NCBI GenBank assembly: GCA_036346225.1
Contig: JARFIW010001177.1
Coordinates: 528,501 to 592,500 of the forward strand
Length of the DNA stretch: 64,000 nucleotides
Origin: Platerodrilus igneus
Taxonomy: Eukaryota; Arthropoda; Insecta; Coleoptera; Lycidae
Direction: 5' to 3'
Made by a program: the position numbers and the translations under genes. Shown here piece after piece: positions 43,471 to 54,272 of this stretch; the stretch's first letter is position 1; each line of letters opens with the position of its first letter. Below the pieces are notes generated by a model. The model searched no databases. It was not told the DNA's origin and saw only the letters and a list, made by a program, of their open reading frames with translations.

Positions 43471-45266
43471 TGTTACATTATTTTGAATTGTTAACGTATT
43501 AACAGATTAATTAATTAATTAAATTTCATTAACTTGTATTACGTATAGGCAAAATTACATGATAAATTACCATTATATTTTAGTAAGCATCCCCTATACT
43601 AAAGACCTCAGGTTAGAAATAGCTTTACCCTTAAAAATTTATTACTTCCAGCGGCTTCATAATAATTTAATCGTTCTACCTTGCAAATCCAATACAAAGC
43701 CCTTTTAAAACTTATGTCGGTTATAGATTGACAAATATGATATATTTAAATGGAATAGTACCTTTTAACGCAAACAAAGAAAAGCAATTTTCTGTTGTAA
43801 AACTTAATTTTCTTAATATGTTCGTGATTAACAGCGGGTTACAGAAAACGAAACATTACAAATAGCCAAGCTATTTTCCAATTTGATTTGTTGAAAGATT
43901 GCAAGTAATTTTAAGTAGTCTGGAGACATCCATTGTATTAAAATCGATTTTGGCTCAAGTTGGGTTAACCGGTCTTTTGTCAATGGCAGAAAACTGTCGC
44001 CAATAGATATGGTCATTAATTTTAGTACTTAAAATTCCAAGAAGGTACAATGTAGTTATACCAATAAAAAATAATTGCTATCCGTGGCCCTCATTTTGAA
44101 AGGGGTTGGATTTGGTTTGTAAAATCTTGTTTTGGGAGGTTCTGTTAATAGTCATTGGATAACAGAAATATGACGTAAAATAATGGTTTAGATTAGGATT
44201 AATATATAACTTAAGGCTTTAGTCAAAAGACGGAGATTCCAATGGGGTTGTCTGTTGTCAAAAGATAGAAAGAAACCTAGCCAGAAAAGTTCGCTGGTAG
44301 CGTTCTCCGGCATAGCAGATATAATACCGAACTTAGTGTCACGTTAGTAAACGTGGAAAGGAGTAATTAACTTTTCCAGTTCGCGAAGGTTTATGCCCGT
44401 GTGTTCGCAGATTTATAAGTGATATTAAAGTATATAATAAAAAGCTTGTGTGCGTGTGGCGCACAAGTTAAGTTAACTAAACTATCAACAAGATCCTGCC
44501 GGGTTCGTGTGCCATTGAATTATTTGAATAATTGTGAAGAACAAGAGCAACAAACGAAATTCTCTCCCCCAATTTAAGAGTTGTTCTGGGTTGGAAGGCC
44601 AACCATCAACCAACTGACGATTTTTAGTAAGTAAGTTTTTATAGTTAAGCTATCATGACAAGTTTTTATTGAATTTATTTGTTACGACGTTTTGGCCATA
44701 TACCGTGGGATTAATTTAGTGTAAAGTTTTCTTCGATATAAAGTATTTGAGAATTACTTATGTACATAAAATTATCAGAATACCATATCAACCATTCAAT
44801 CAAATTTCTAAATTACAATCAATGAATTTCCTAATGTAAGAGGTTCACGCTTATTGCTCTGTTGATTAAATAGTTTTTGTTAGCCGTTGATTGAGTCAAT
44901 AGTTTTTTATTTTTTTTTATCATGAAAGTTGCATAAGTAGTCGAAAAGGTAAGAATTGATTAAAAGAAACAATTGTCCTCCTTGGGATGACAAGTCTCTC
45001 AAGGTTTTGCATGAACATTTGGACATTTTCGACTTGTCTGGCGCCCTTGGTAATTGTCATTAGGCCACAATATTTATGAAAGGTAAATGCCAAATTTTTT
45101 TGTTGTATAATATATATTAATTTAGCCCTTTTCTGCAAAACTTTAACCCTTTAAACGATCCACGATCTTCCGCTAGCTAGTGCCCTTTAATTTTTGTTTT
45201 ACAGGCCGCCCCCATTTTATAATTTAAAAAAAAATAATATACTTAGTAGCTTTTCTGCCTGTAACA
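43471..45266. mobile_element. nested 1.8-kb TG...CA insertion (solo-LTR-like)
   Basis: Starts TGTTACATTATTTTG and ends CTGCCTGTAACA; the first and last seven bases are inverted copies. AATG is duplicated on both sides (43467-43470 and 45267-45270). The gypsy coding sequence on either side (IYIDGRIN on the left, NGRVVRLLVDTG on the right) belongs to one protein segment, so this is a clean insertion. There is no ORF of note. TG..CA ends and a 4-bp duplication suggest a long solo LTR of another retrotransposon. Confidence 0.75.
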
Positions 45267-45275
45267 AATGGTAGG

Positions 45276-45602
45276 GTGGTCCGATTACTCGTGGATACAG
45301 GAGCGACAAGAGCTATTGTGAGACCAGATTTGGTTGGTCGTGGAAAAGAGCTACCTGTATCGGTATGTCTTCAAACAGCAAGTGGTGAGAAAATTTCTAC
45401 TCACGGTGAGACTGCCGTAACGTTGGGAATTGGAGACAAACTAATTAATCTTCGGGTGTTGGTAGCTGAAATTACAGAAGAAGTGATTTTGGGAATGGAT
45501 CTCATGAGAGAATATAGGTTTCATGTGAACATGAAAGAAAATGTGCATCGGATAGATGATGATGAGATTCCATTTCAAGGGACGTGTAACCAGACGATGT
45601 AA
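45276..45602 (+). pseudogene. gypsy aspartic protease
   Basis: The frame opens just after the nested insertion and contains the retropepsin active site LLVDTGATRAIV, a flap-like region with TASGEKISTHGE, and the closing ILGMDLMREY. These are the expected parts of a gypsy protease of about 100 residues. A TAA at 45600 interrupts what should continue into the linker before reverse transcriptase. It would process the Gag-Pol polyprotein. Confidence 0.88.
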
Positions 45603-45926
45603 GTCCAAATGATCTGTGATACGAAAATACCCAAGAATACGGAAATGATCGTGATGGGACGCTCAGATGGTACGCTCCGGGAAGGACAAGTATGCATGAT
45701 GGAAGCAACTGAATCGGGAAAGGGTCAGGAGGGACTTCTGATTGGAAGAACGCTGGTAAAGTCTTGAAATATGATAGCAGTAAGGGTGCTAAACATTAAT
45801 CCGCATACGGTGACCCTGATGAAAGACATGATTGTGGGAAGTTGCATTATAGTATACCCTATTAAACGTTATGTGGACGACACAAAAGGTAAATCAGCCA
45901 ACGGTTGCTCATAGAAACTGCTGGAT

Positions 45927-47310
45927 ATGTTGATACTTTCGTGTCAAGGATTATACGGCAACCAATTGGGCAAGGTAAAAGAACTGGTCGGACGATATCG
46001 AGGTGTGTTTGCACTGAACGATGTTGAGAAAGGAAGGACGAATGTTGTGCAACACAAGATTAATACTGGAGATGCGCAACAGATACGACAACATCCCATG
46101 CGGCTTCCTTTGGCGAAACGTAAGGAAGCCGAGCAAATTATCACCGACATGGAAAAACAGGGAGTGATTGAACCCTCGAATAGTCCATGGGCATCCCTGG
46201 TAGTGCTTGTCAAGAAAAAGGATGGGTCGACAAGATTTTGTGTAGACTACCGGCGGCTAAACAATGCGACAAAGAAAGATAGTTATCCTTTGCCCAGAAT
46301 TGATATCACCTTGGATACTCTATCCGAATTTAAATGGTTTTCGACCTTGAACTTAAAAAGCGGATACTGGCAGGTAGGCTTGGAGCCAAACGATAAAGGA
46401 AAACTGCGTTTACAATTGGTACTGGATTATGGTAGTATAAGGTCATTTCCTTTGAATTATGTAATGCCCCTGCTACTTTTGAACTATTGATGGAGTCGAT
46501 ACTGCGTGGACTGTCTTGGAAAACATGTCTGGTGTATCTAGACGACGTAGTAGTGTTAGACGGGTCTTTTGAAAAACACCTTAAGAACCTAGAGGAAATA
46601 TTCCAAAGATTACGCGGGGCAAACCTTACCTTGAGCCCTAAGAAATGTCACCTATTTGGAAAAGAGGTGAAATACCTAGGACATGTCGTTTCAGAGACCG
46701 GAATAAGAGCTGACCCTGACAAGATAAAAACGGTACAAAAGTGATCTACACCAGCAGATATACACCAACTACGCAGTTTTCTAGGATTGTGCACATATTC
46801 CCGACGTTTTATACTTGGGTTTGCGAACATTGCCAAACCATTGACAAAATTAACCGAAAATGGACAAGAATATAATTGGAATGACGACTGCCATAGCGCA
46901 TTTGGACAACTGAAACGGCTACTAGATACAGCACCAATTCTGAGTTATCCACAGATGAAGGAGAAATTTGTGTTGGATACCGTTGTCAGTAACACAGCTA
47001 TAGGAAACGTTCTTTCTCAAGTGCAAGATGGACAGGAAAAAGTTATTGGGTATTTTAGCAAGGTCTTGTCGCAGCCAGAAAGGAACTATTGTGCGACAAG
47101 AAGGAAGTTGTTGGCCGTCGTCAAATCCGTACTTATACGGCCGTAAATTCCTGTTACGAACAGACCATGCTGCACTAAAATGGTTACTGCAGTTTTGAAA
47201 CCCTGAAGGGCAAGTTGCAAGGTGGATAGAACGGCTGCAGGAATATGACTTTGATACAGAACATCGTGTAGGAAATGGCCATCGGAATGCAGACGATGTG
47301 GCAAGGAGAC
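45927..47310 (+). pseudogene. gypsy reverse transcriptase and RNase H
   Basis: Reverse transcriptase motifs in order: GVIEPSNSPWASLVVLVKKK, STRFCVDYRRLN, FSTLNLKSGYWQV, and after a frameshift near 46450 VYLDDVVV, KYLGHVVS. In FSTLNLKSG the catalytic Asp of motif A is Asn, so the enzyme is dead; the Y-L-D-D pair is intact. An in-frame TGA at 46742 separates this from LRSFLGLCTYSRRFI and the RNase H part: FVLDTVVSNTAIGNVLSQ (normally Asp-x-Ser/Ala) and ERNYCATRRKLLAVV, then shifted frames with KWLLQF and GNGHRNADDVARRP. It ends with TDDTWQPERIRQD, which in gypsy Pol is just before integrase. Confidence 0.9.
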
Positions 47311-47385
47311 CTTGTCCGGTGGACTGCAACCATTGCTCCAAGATGGAAGAGAAAATAAGTGTCATTCATAGAATGACGGTAACCG

Positions 47386-48003
47386 ATGATACTTGGCAAC
47401 CCGAAAGAATACGACAAGACCATGGAAATGTCAAAAGGAATAGCTGTTGTTTTCAAGAAAAAGTTTGGATGCGTGGTTGAATTAGTACAACAGCAGCCAA
47501 CTGTAGGAAAAGCTCTGGTTTTGCAGGATAAAAATCGTTATGTTTACTATCTGGCCACTAAAAATTCTTCATGACAGAGACCTAGTTATGGACATCTCTG
47601 AGAGGCTTTGCTAAATCTTAAGGCTCAGATGATGGAAAATGACGTCACAAGACTAGCGGTGCCCAAGCTAGGCTGTAGACTGGATCGCTTAGATTGGAGA
47701 ATAGTCCGAAATATGCTAGAAGTAATTTTCCAGGGAACCAACGTCCAGGTCCTTGTTTGTTGTTATCAACCGGTTGCCTACCAAGACCAAGAGAAGGGTG
47801 TTGACTGTTATTTCCAACGACGTGGTGGATGCACCAGAGGAGATAGCTGCCGATACCGTCATCAGTCATCGAATTGGCGTCATAATGTATTTACAGTTAC
47901 GGGACGAAATGGTTTTAAAGAGGGGGCAATGTTACGAGCTGCTCTTAGCCAATCCGTCAAACACACATGCGCCGTAAGCAATGTATATACTACAGAAGCC
48001 TAA
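47386..48003 (+). pseudogene. TARG1/OARD1-like macrodomain fused to CCCH zinc finger
   Basis: One frame with only two stops (TGA at 47572 and 47599). The macrodomain segments run MSKGIAVVFKKKFGCVVEL, ALVLQDKNRYVYYLATK, PSYGHL and LAVPKLGCRLDRLDW, then NMLEVIFQGTNVQVLV. This is the OARD1/TARG1 class of ADP-ribosyl hydrolases: the Asp of the G-C-x-L-D-R-L loop and a Lys after Y-Y-L-x-T are kept, while a loop Gly is Arg. The first strand and ADP-ribose-binding loop are missing. In the same frame CYFQRRGGCTRGDSCRYRH follows, a C-x7-C-x5-C-x3-H zinc finger of RNA-binding type. The frame runs into the 3' LTR. Family by recall; the match is strong along about 110 residues. Confidence 0.8.
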
Positions 48004-48466
48004 AAATTTCTAGCATATACTGGAGTATGAATCATCCTTTTCATTCAAGGTATATATAAGACCGCTGATGAAGTACAGAGTTAGTCTGTATCAGAATGTC
48101 GTTTATAAATCATCTCGCATATAGTTAGTTGTTTATTACGTTCTGAAAGTCTTTTAGTAAATATAAATTTGTGTTATGTAAACGTGTATATGGTATCGAC
48201 AGCTTGTACATAAATAGACAAAAGTGTAATAGATAAATTATAGTAGTGTTTTGTGTTGCTAATAGACATATAGTTAAGAATTTAGTTTAAGAAGATACTA
48301 GTGCTTGTAAATAGCATTAGTGTGATAGTACTTCATTGTTAATTGGACTGAAAACATCTACAAATAAGGCATATACTGTTAATTAAACTTGTGAACAGTG
48401 AGTAATAAAGACTTTTGTTATTACTTGTTTTAAATTGGTGAAACGCGTTAATAGTAGCCCGCTATA
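47930..48466 (+). repeat. 3' LTR of the gypsy element
   Basis: Starts TGTTACGAGCTGCTC right after the polypurine tract and ends CCCGCTATA, followed by the ATAC duplication. Its TATATATAAGACC box is near 48051. Confidence 0.92.
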
Positions 48467-49361
48467 ATACCGTAAATGTTTATACTAGGTCTATCACGTT
48501 TCTCAGTAAAGCGTAATGCAATAAGATAAGAGATTAAGTACTAAATTAATATTTCAGTAGCGGCAATAAGTATTTGTAGGAGTATTGTTAAATAATTCGA
48601 TAGTAATTGTTCTACGGAGCTCTTGTCAAAATCCCACCTGGCGCGGCAGGGGCTTTATTGTAGCCGCTACAATTTATACGTTAATCTCAAGCGCATGAAC
48701 AAAATCTATTCCATTCCAAAGCAGTTTTACTGTAATTAAATAATCCATATTAAATAATTGCATAAAAATAGAAATTATTCTTTATACAGTTCCAAACACG
48801 AAATGATTTTATGTTTGTCTAGTTTTGCTTTTATAACATATTGTTGACACGAAATTCCTAGAACATTACATCATAGCATTAGCTTTATAATATGAGACTG
48901 CCTTCAGGGCCGGTTTAATAGTTTCCGATTAAACTCAGTTCAGTTAACTTTAGTTAATAGTTGATCTAAGGTTTACTGGTTGCCTGTTTCATGGCCATTT
49001 TAAAGGCTAAGTTTAACAAAACATAGAATTTGATAATGTTGACAACAAGTTTACATAACTTGCCATCTTCACTTACACAAATTATAGGTTATGTGATTAA
49101 CTAATACTTTAAAAGTAAACAATTATTTGTATTTCTTTCCTTCGTGTATTTTTTAATTAAAATGCTTCCTAAGTTATAAGGCACGGAAAATTTAAAAAGG
49201 TTAGCAAACTTTACAGGTGAAATAACTTTGTCATTTAGCTTAGTTGATAAGTTCAAATCTGTAATCGAGTATGGAAGAAAACGAAATAGTAGAGTTCAAC
49301 GTTGTTTAAAAAAGTTATGTGAAAAGTACGAAAATCGCAAAAAAAAATTTAATGAAAAAAT
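48467..49361. other. no gene; possible transposon edge near 48908
   Basis: GGGCCGGTTTAATAG at 48907 followed by repeated AGTTAACTTTAGTTAATAGTTG motifs looks like the subterminal region of a PIF/Harbinger-type MITE. I did not find the partner end. Confidence 0.35.
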
Positions 49362-49637
49362 TTGATAATGAAAAGAATTGGAGGTAGAACTACAGCTTTT
49401 ACAGATATTACTGATCTTGATTTAAAAGTAAAGGAACTGGTAAGAACCCAAATCGAAGCGCTTAAATATGAATACAATCAAAACAGTTATGTTGCATTAG
49501 AAGAAGTGACATCGATAAATTTACATGACTATACAATGAATCCAATAGAAAAAATGTGTGATGAAAGTAAAACCTATATGAAATTTACTATAAATTATTG
49601 GGATAAAAACGTTATTAATCTTGAAATACGCTACTGA
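49362..49637 (+). CDS. hypothetical ORF, 91 codons
   Basis: An open plus-strand frame ending TGA at 49635. It is acidic/polar (ITDLDLKVKELVRTQIEALK, then MNPIEKMCDESKTYMKF), with a likely amphipathic helix at the start. An upstream ATG at 49271 (MEENEIVEF) is in a broken frame. No domain recognised. It may belong to whatever transposon begins near 48908, or be chance. Confidence 0.25.
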   Translation: MIMKRIGGRTTAFTDITDLDLKVKELVRTQIEALKYEYNQNSYVALEEVTSINLHDYTMNPIEKMCDESKTYMKFTINYWDKNVINLEIRY

Positions 49638-49697
49638 GATAACGTATTTTTATGCTGTGATTTGAATTTATTTATAATAGTTGCCGTTTTTATTTGA

Positions 49698-49803
49698 TAC
49701 ACACACACACACCACACACCCACACACACGCACTCACGCACGCACGCACGCAAGCCCGCACGCACGCACGCACGCACGTAAGCACGCACGCACACACATA
49801 CAC

Positions 49804-49840
<37 letters not shown>
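49698..49840. repeat. compound microsatellite (CA)n-(CGCA)n-(TA)n
   Basis: A run of CA, then CGCA/CACG tetramers, then about 20 TA units. The minus-strand frame across it codes only Val-Cys-Arg-Ala repeats. Confidence 0.95.
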
Positions 49841-49843
<3 letters not shown>

Positions 49844-49943
49844 ACTGTGTAGGTTAAAGGTCCACGTGTGTAAATAGGCCAAGAAAGTATTTTTAAAACG
49901 ACCCTGTAGATAGAAAAATAATAATTTATTTATTACGTTTCAA

Positions 49944-50245
49944 ATCAATAATTTGCATACTTTAGTAAAAGACAAGGTAGACGATTACATACATAAATTT
50001 TTAGTGTTAAATGACATATTTTTGTGTAGCTTCAAAGTAATAATTTGTATACATTAATTGAATGAAAAGACAAGTAGGATCGATGACAAGGTGACTATTG
50101 CATACAACCATGTATAATACTAAAGCTTCGCGGTATGTAAAAATCAATAATTTGAATACATTAACGTAAGACACAGTTGGCTATTGCAGGCAAACATGTG
50201 TAATATTCGAGCTTCGTGATATATAAAAAATCAATAATTGATGCA
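49944..50245. repeat. degenerate tandem repeat, ~90-105-bp unit, 3 copies
   Basis: Units start with AATCAATAATTTGCATAC (49945), AGTAATAATTTGTATACATTA (50037) and AATCAATAATTTGAATACATTA (50142). A partial fourth (AATCAATAATTGATGC) begins near 50229. Between them, ATACAACCATGTATAATAC and GCAAACATGTGTAATATTCG occupy equivalent places, followed by AAGCTTCGCGGTATGTA and GAGCTTCGTGATATATA. Confidence 0.65.
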
Positions 50246-52223
50246 ACGGATAATTGTTTAGTATCGTAAACTAAGAAGTACGTTAATTTAATTCGTAGAA
50301 GACTATAAAATAACATAACAAAGCAGTCGAGGAGTTCAGGGAATAAAAGCTTCAACTAAATAAATATTTCTTTGAAAGCTAGAAGACGTTACGATAACAT
50401 TTCGAGGTATTGTACAACGGAAAGGTCAGGTTAACGAACAGTATGTTATTTTTGAAGCAAAAAATCAATAATTTTAAGAAACAGAAAATCGTTAGAATGC
50501 AACTAAGGGAGATAGAAAATACATCAGCTGGTAAAAGGACAGAGTTTTCGAGCGCGTGACAGACTACTATATTTTAAAAAACAAATAGTTGAAACAAAGT
50601 TGCAAGGTGTTAATCGATGGTATCGATTTTTAAGGCGCATATTTAGCGAGGGAACAGTAACCGTAGACAGCAGGGCAATAGTGGGGCTCTATGAAAGTAG
50701 GAAAATAATAGGTAGACAGAAAATAGTGGTTACGAACGCATTACTGCAAGGAGAATAGAGACGCAGGTACTATGGACGTGTTTTGGAAGTTGTGAAGGTA
50801 AATGGAGAGGAATGATTTTTTTGGTACTCGTCGAGGGTTGAAACTGGTAGATAGTTTTTGTGGTAAAGCCGTGGTGGAACGAGAGCAATTTTGAGTTTTA
50901 AAAGTTTGTTGTGTTTTGGGTGCAGGAATTTGGAGAATTGTTTGTGGCGGGTGCGATAGTTTAGCGAAGACGGTGGAAATACGTGACTAGAGAAGGGTTT
51001 GATGAGTATAAAAGCTCTTGTCAGGAATGGGAGAGCTTTCTTAATTTTCTGATTCGCTTCGAGTACACTAAGTAGCATCGAGAAGACATCTTAATTTAAA
51101 ATTACAAGCCGCGACATAGTGCAGTCCGCCGTATATTTTTTACAAGTGTTATAAATGCACGAGTTGGTGCTAACAAGTTAAACGGGCTGAAAATAAATTA
51201 TTATAATTAATTGTACGAGTAAAGACAGGATGTTACTGAGGTAAGCGAACCAAGTATTTCTTGAATGAGAGTGCTGGTTGCACATTAAATTGTAACGGAG
51301 GCAAAATTTGGGTTTGGACGGATGGTAGTATGGACAGCATCCACTAATAACTGGGGCAAGTGAATGAACGAGTTGTGATGGAGTTGCTGTCCATTTAGGA
51401 GTGAGAATTTGAGGAGATACAAGAACGCGAGTTTGGCGTAGGTCATCTAAGGGGGTGGTGCGTCCGAAGAACACACCAGGTAACGAATTTTGTTTGATTA
51501 TTGAACTGTGGTGCTGGCATTGTGCTATAAAACTATATGTGATTAGAATTATGTGGTGAAAATTTTATTAACTAAAATTTAATTTGATTACTGTATATAA
51601 AATACAATTTTCTATTATTATTTGCGTGGGTAAAAACAGGAACAATAATTTTTGATGTAAAGAGTAAAGGGGTATTTAGAGTAATTTGACCATGCAATAT
51701 TTTATGCATATCAGCGAAAAAGATTTATACTGAGCTCACCAAGACCAAGAAAGTGTAAATTTAGGGTTTTACGATAGGCCTATCTACTTTGAAATCAAAA
51801 TGCTGAAGTGTAATAACTCACAAACAATTTAGATTGAAGAAAAGGGTGAAATGTTTTACTGTAAATATAGAAGTGTACATATTGAGATTGTTAGAATTAG
51901 CATTTATGTCATTCGAATAAAAGAGTGTATATTTATCCAAGGATTTTATTTTATTTTTATATTTTGTTGTGTGTAATATAAAGGTGTTGAAAGAATGTGT
52001 AGTTGGGGTAAGTATATCATAGGAGGTAGTGCACAGAGTTAGCTGAGGAAGATCAAATTAGGAAGGCAGATTGAAGCAATTTGGTGGGGTTGGTTTGGAG
52101 TTCAGACAGGTTTGTAGAAATAGTGGGGAACGAATTAGTTAGTTTAATCACAGAAATAATGACGCCCAAATAGTAGGGCACGAATTCAGATTTTAAGGCT
52201 TCCTTTCAGGAAAATGAGCACAG

Positions 52224-52225
<2 letters not shown>
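50246..52225. other. no gene; possible promoter-exon at 51.0-51.5 kb
   Basis: No recognisable coding domain on either strand. The two minus-strand frames of about 100 codons (50770-51078 and 51178-51474) have no motifs. A TATA box and a downstream splice-donor-like CACACCAGGTAACG (51471) on the plus strand might mark a non-coding first exon. Confidence 0.35.
51007..51014 (+). promoter_or_regulatory. candidate TATA box
   Basis: TATAAAAG in the context GAGTATAAAAGCTCTTGTC, with GC-balanced DNA downstream and no coding start nearby. It could drive a non-coding RNA or be part of an unrecognised LTR. Sequence context only. Confidence 0.25.

Positions 52226-52311
<86 letters not shown>
52226..52311. 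repeat. (TA)n microsatellite
   Basis: Perfect TA run of about 43 units, the longest in the window. Confidence 0.97.
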
Positions 52312-52313
<2 letters not shown>

Positions 52314-54236
52314 ACATTGTTCTGTAGCTTAGGCTCTACCTACTCGAGCCCCTCCTTTCTTCATTAAAAACCCTTATAATAAACACAGACGCTTACCTGG
52401 ATTGTTGAATCCAAAAACTCCGCCTTACTGCTACCATGCTATAACCTAAATCAAAATCCACTCTACATTCACACTAAAAATAACGCTATTCACAAATACA
52501 ACACACTCTATTTACAGTCAATAAATATTACATTCTCATAAGATTTTTCATTATGTACACTTGGATACTTCGCACTAACAACAATTTTACTGTTAAAGTG
52601 AGAGGGCATTTCTCATACATGACTTTATCCCTTCGTTTCAACATGAACTCATCGTAAAATGTTTTAACCATGAGTGCAAATTTATAGCACTACCACACAG
52701 AATTAAATAAGCCTTTTATACTTTTTTACAATATATCCTGGTTATCTATAAATCACTACTCCTTGACAACCTAAATAATTTTTATTTACTTCGAAAGTCC
52801 CGTAAATTTATAGTTCAATAAATACAACAATTAAAAAAAATACACCAAAACACAAAAAGGAAAAATAATCATTGCAAATAGTCACCACACTAAAAGTCGT
52901 TACCTGATAACTATCTTCAGCAGGTTTCCTCCAACTAGCCCTTGCAGATGATGCCGTCGAGTATGGCTCTACTCTATGGAACCGCTATTCGCTTGCATCA
53001 ATGTCGCTCTCTGCATGCTGCTACCCCAAATTTCTCTTCATTAAAAATAACCATCCACATCCACTTCCAAAATTTCCAATTAATAACAAGTTAATTATTG
53101 ATTGTTGCCGTCATCATTCGTTTCAAAATTTTGATACATTCCAAAACCAAAATAGAGGTCGTAGTACTTACGTATACCACCTACGTTCTGTTTCTAATTC
53201 TTTATTTAACTTCAAGTTTTTATAAAACTGGACATTATACACTACACACACTTGTGTGTACTTATCTTAATTAACAAAATATAACTTCAGTAAATATTTC
53301 ACTGCAAGTAACTTTATAGAACGTAGGATCGACGACAAATAGCGTCCCTTTTCATTTATGCTTCTTTCCGATTGATATTCATCCTTCCTAAGACCAACTC
53401 GTTGCGCGTCTACCTTTAACGTCGAATTAAATCACACAAACTTTTTCTCTTGCTTTTAACCGATCCGTGTCTGCTGTAAAAATTCTTAGAAGTTATTGAT
53501 TTTTCTACCTTCTCCAAACAAATTTATATACCGTCTCCCAACTATACTACCTCACTGATTAAATCCTAAAAATATAGAGCTTCTCTCTCACATTCATACG
53601 TTCTGCATCGTCCATTTTCCTCTATAACCGCATGGTTCTGGTTCCCTACTATACTGTCTTTATGATTACTTTGATATCTTATACTGTTTCTCTGTCATAC
53701 TTGTATGCTTCGATTCATTTTTGTTTATCTGTTTATTTAAAAGTTAACCAACTAACCAACACCTGTTATCTACCCTCCTTTACTAACACATACGAAATCG
53801 CTATCTTTTTTTGTAAAATATCGATTGGAATTCTTTAACGACCACCTGCCTTTGCTGTATATTGCCTACACAGATATCCAACGGTCGGTCGTTTTGGAAC
53901 ATATTAAATTTTATAGCCTCGTTCGTTAAGATAACGTTTCCCATGTTTGTTTGTATGGTTTGAAATGTTTCTTGTTTTGTTTATGTTAATGAATACGAAA
54001 AGCTTTTAATAAATTAAATAAAAGCGGTATTTATTTCGTGTTGCTTCTAAACCCTTATTATCCCAATTAAATAAATGCACCCACAATTACATTAACCCTA
54101 AACTATCCTACGTTAACTAAGTTCTAATTTTTATTTACAATTACTTAATTATCTAAATAAATTTATCAAGGTCCCTCTAGCTCGACCCATGACCTTCTGT
54201 ATGTCTTGTTAACCTCCAATTAGCTTCCAATTACAC

Positions 54237-54272
<36 letters not shown>

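Larger units (their letters stand above)
41546..48466 (+). mobile_element. Ty3/gypsy LTR retrotransposon carrying macrodomain-CCCH ORF
   Basis: Two LTRs of 538 and 537 bp flank gag, protease, reverse transcriptase and RNase H. A 4-bp duplication ATAC lies outside both LTRs (41542-41545 and 48467-48470). A primer site TGGTGTCAGG begins one base after the 5' LTR, and a polypurine tract AAAGAGGGGGCAA precedes the 3' LTR. The LTRs differ at roughly one base in ten to fifteen by eye, so the insertion is old. A nested 1.8-kb insertion separates gag from protease. Integrase is missing apart from the first few residues of its N-terminal region; a macrodomain-zinc-finger frame occupies the space before the 3' LTR. 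Confidence 0.9.

Noticed and set aside
46922..47456. Minus-strand frames of 147 and 90 codons
   Set aside because: Antisense to RNase H and the start of the macrodomain on the plus strand, which carry recognisable motifs.
49631..49882. 83-codon minus-strand frame
   Set aside because: Almost entirely microsatellite read as Val-Cys-Arg-Ala and Tyr-Ile repeats.
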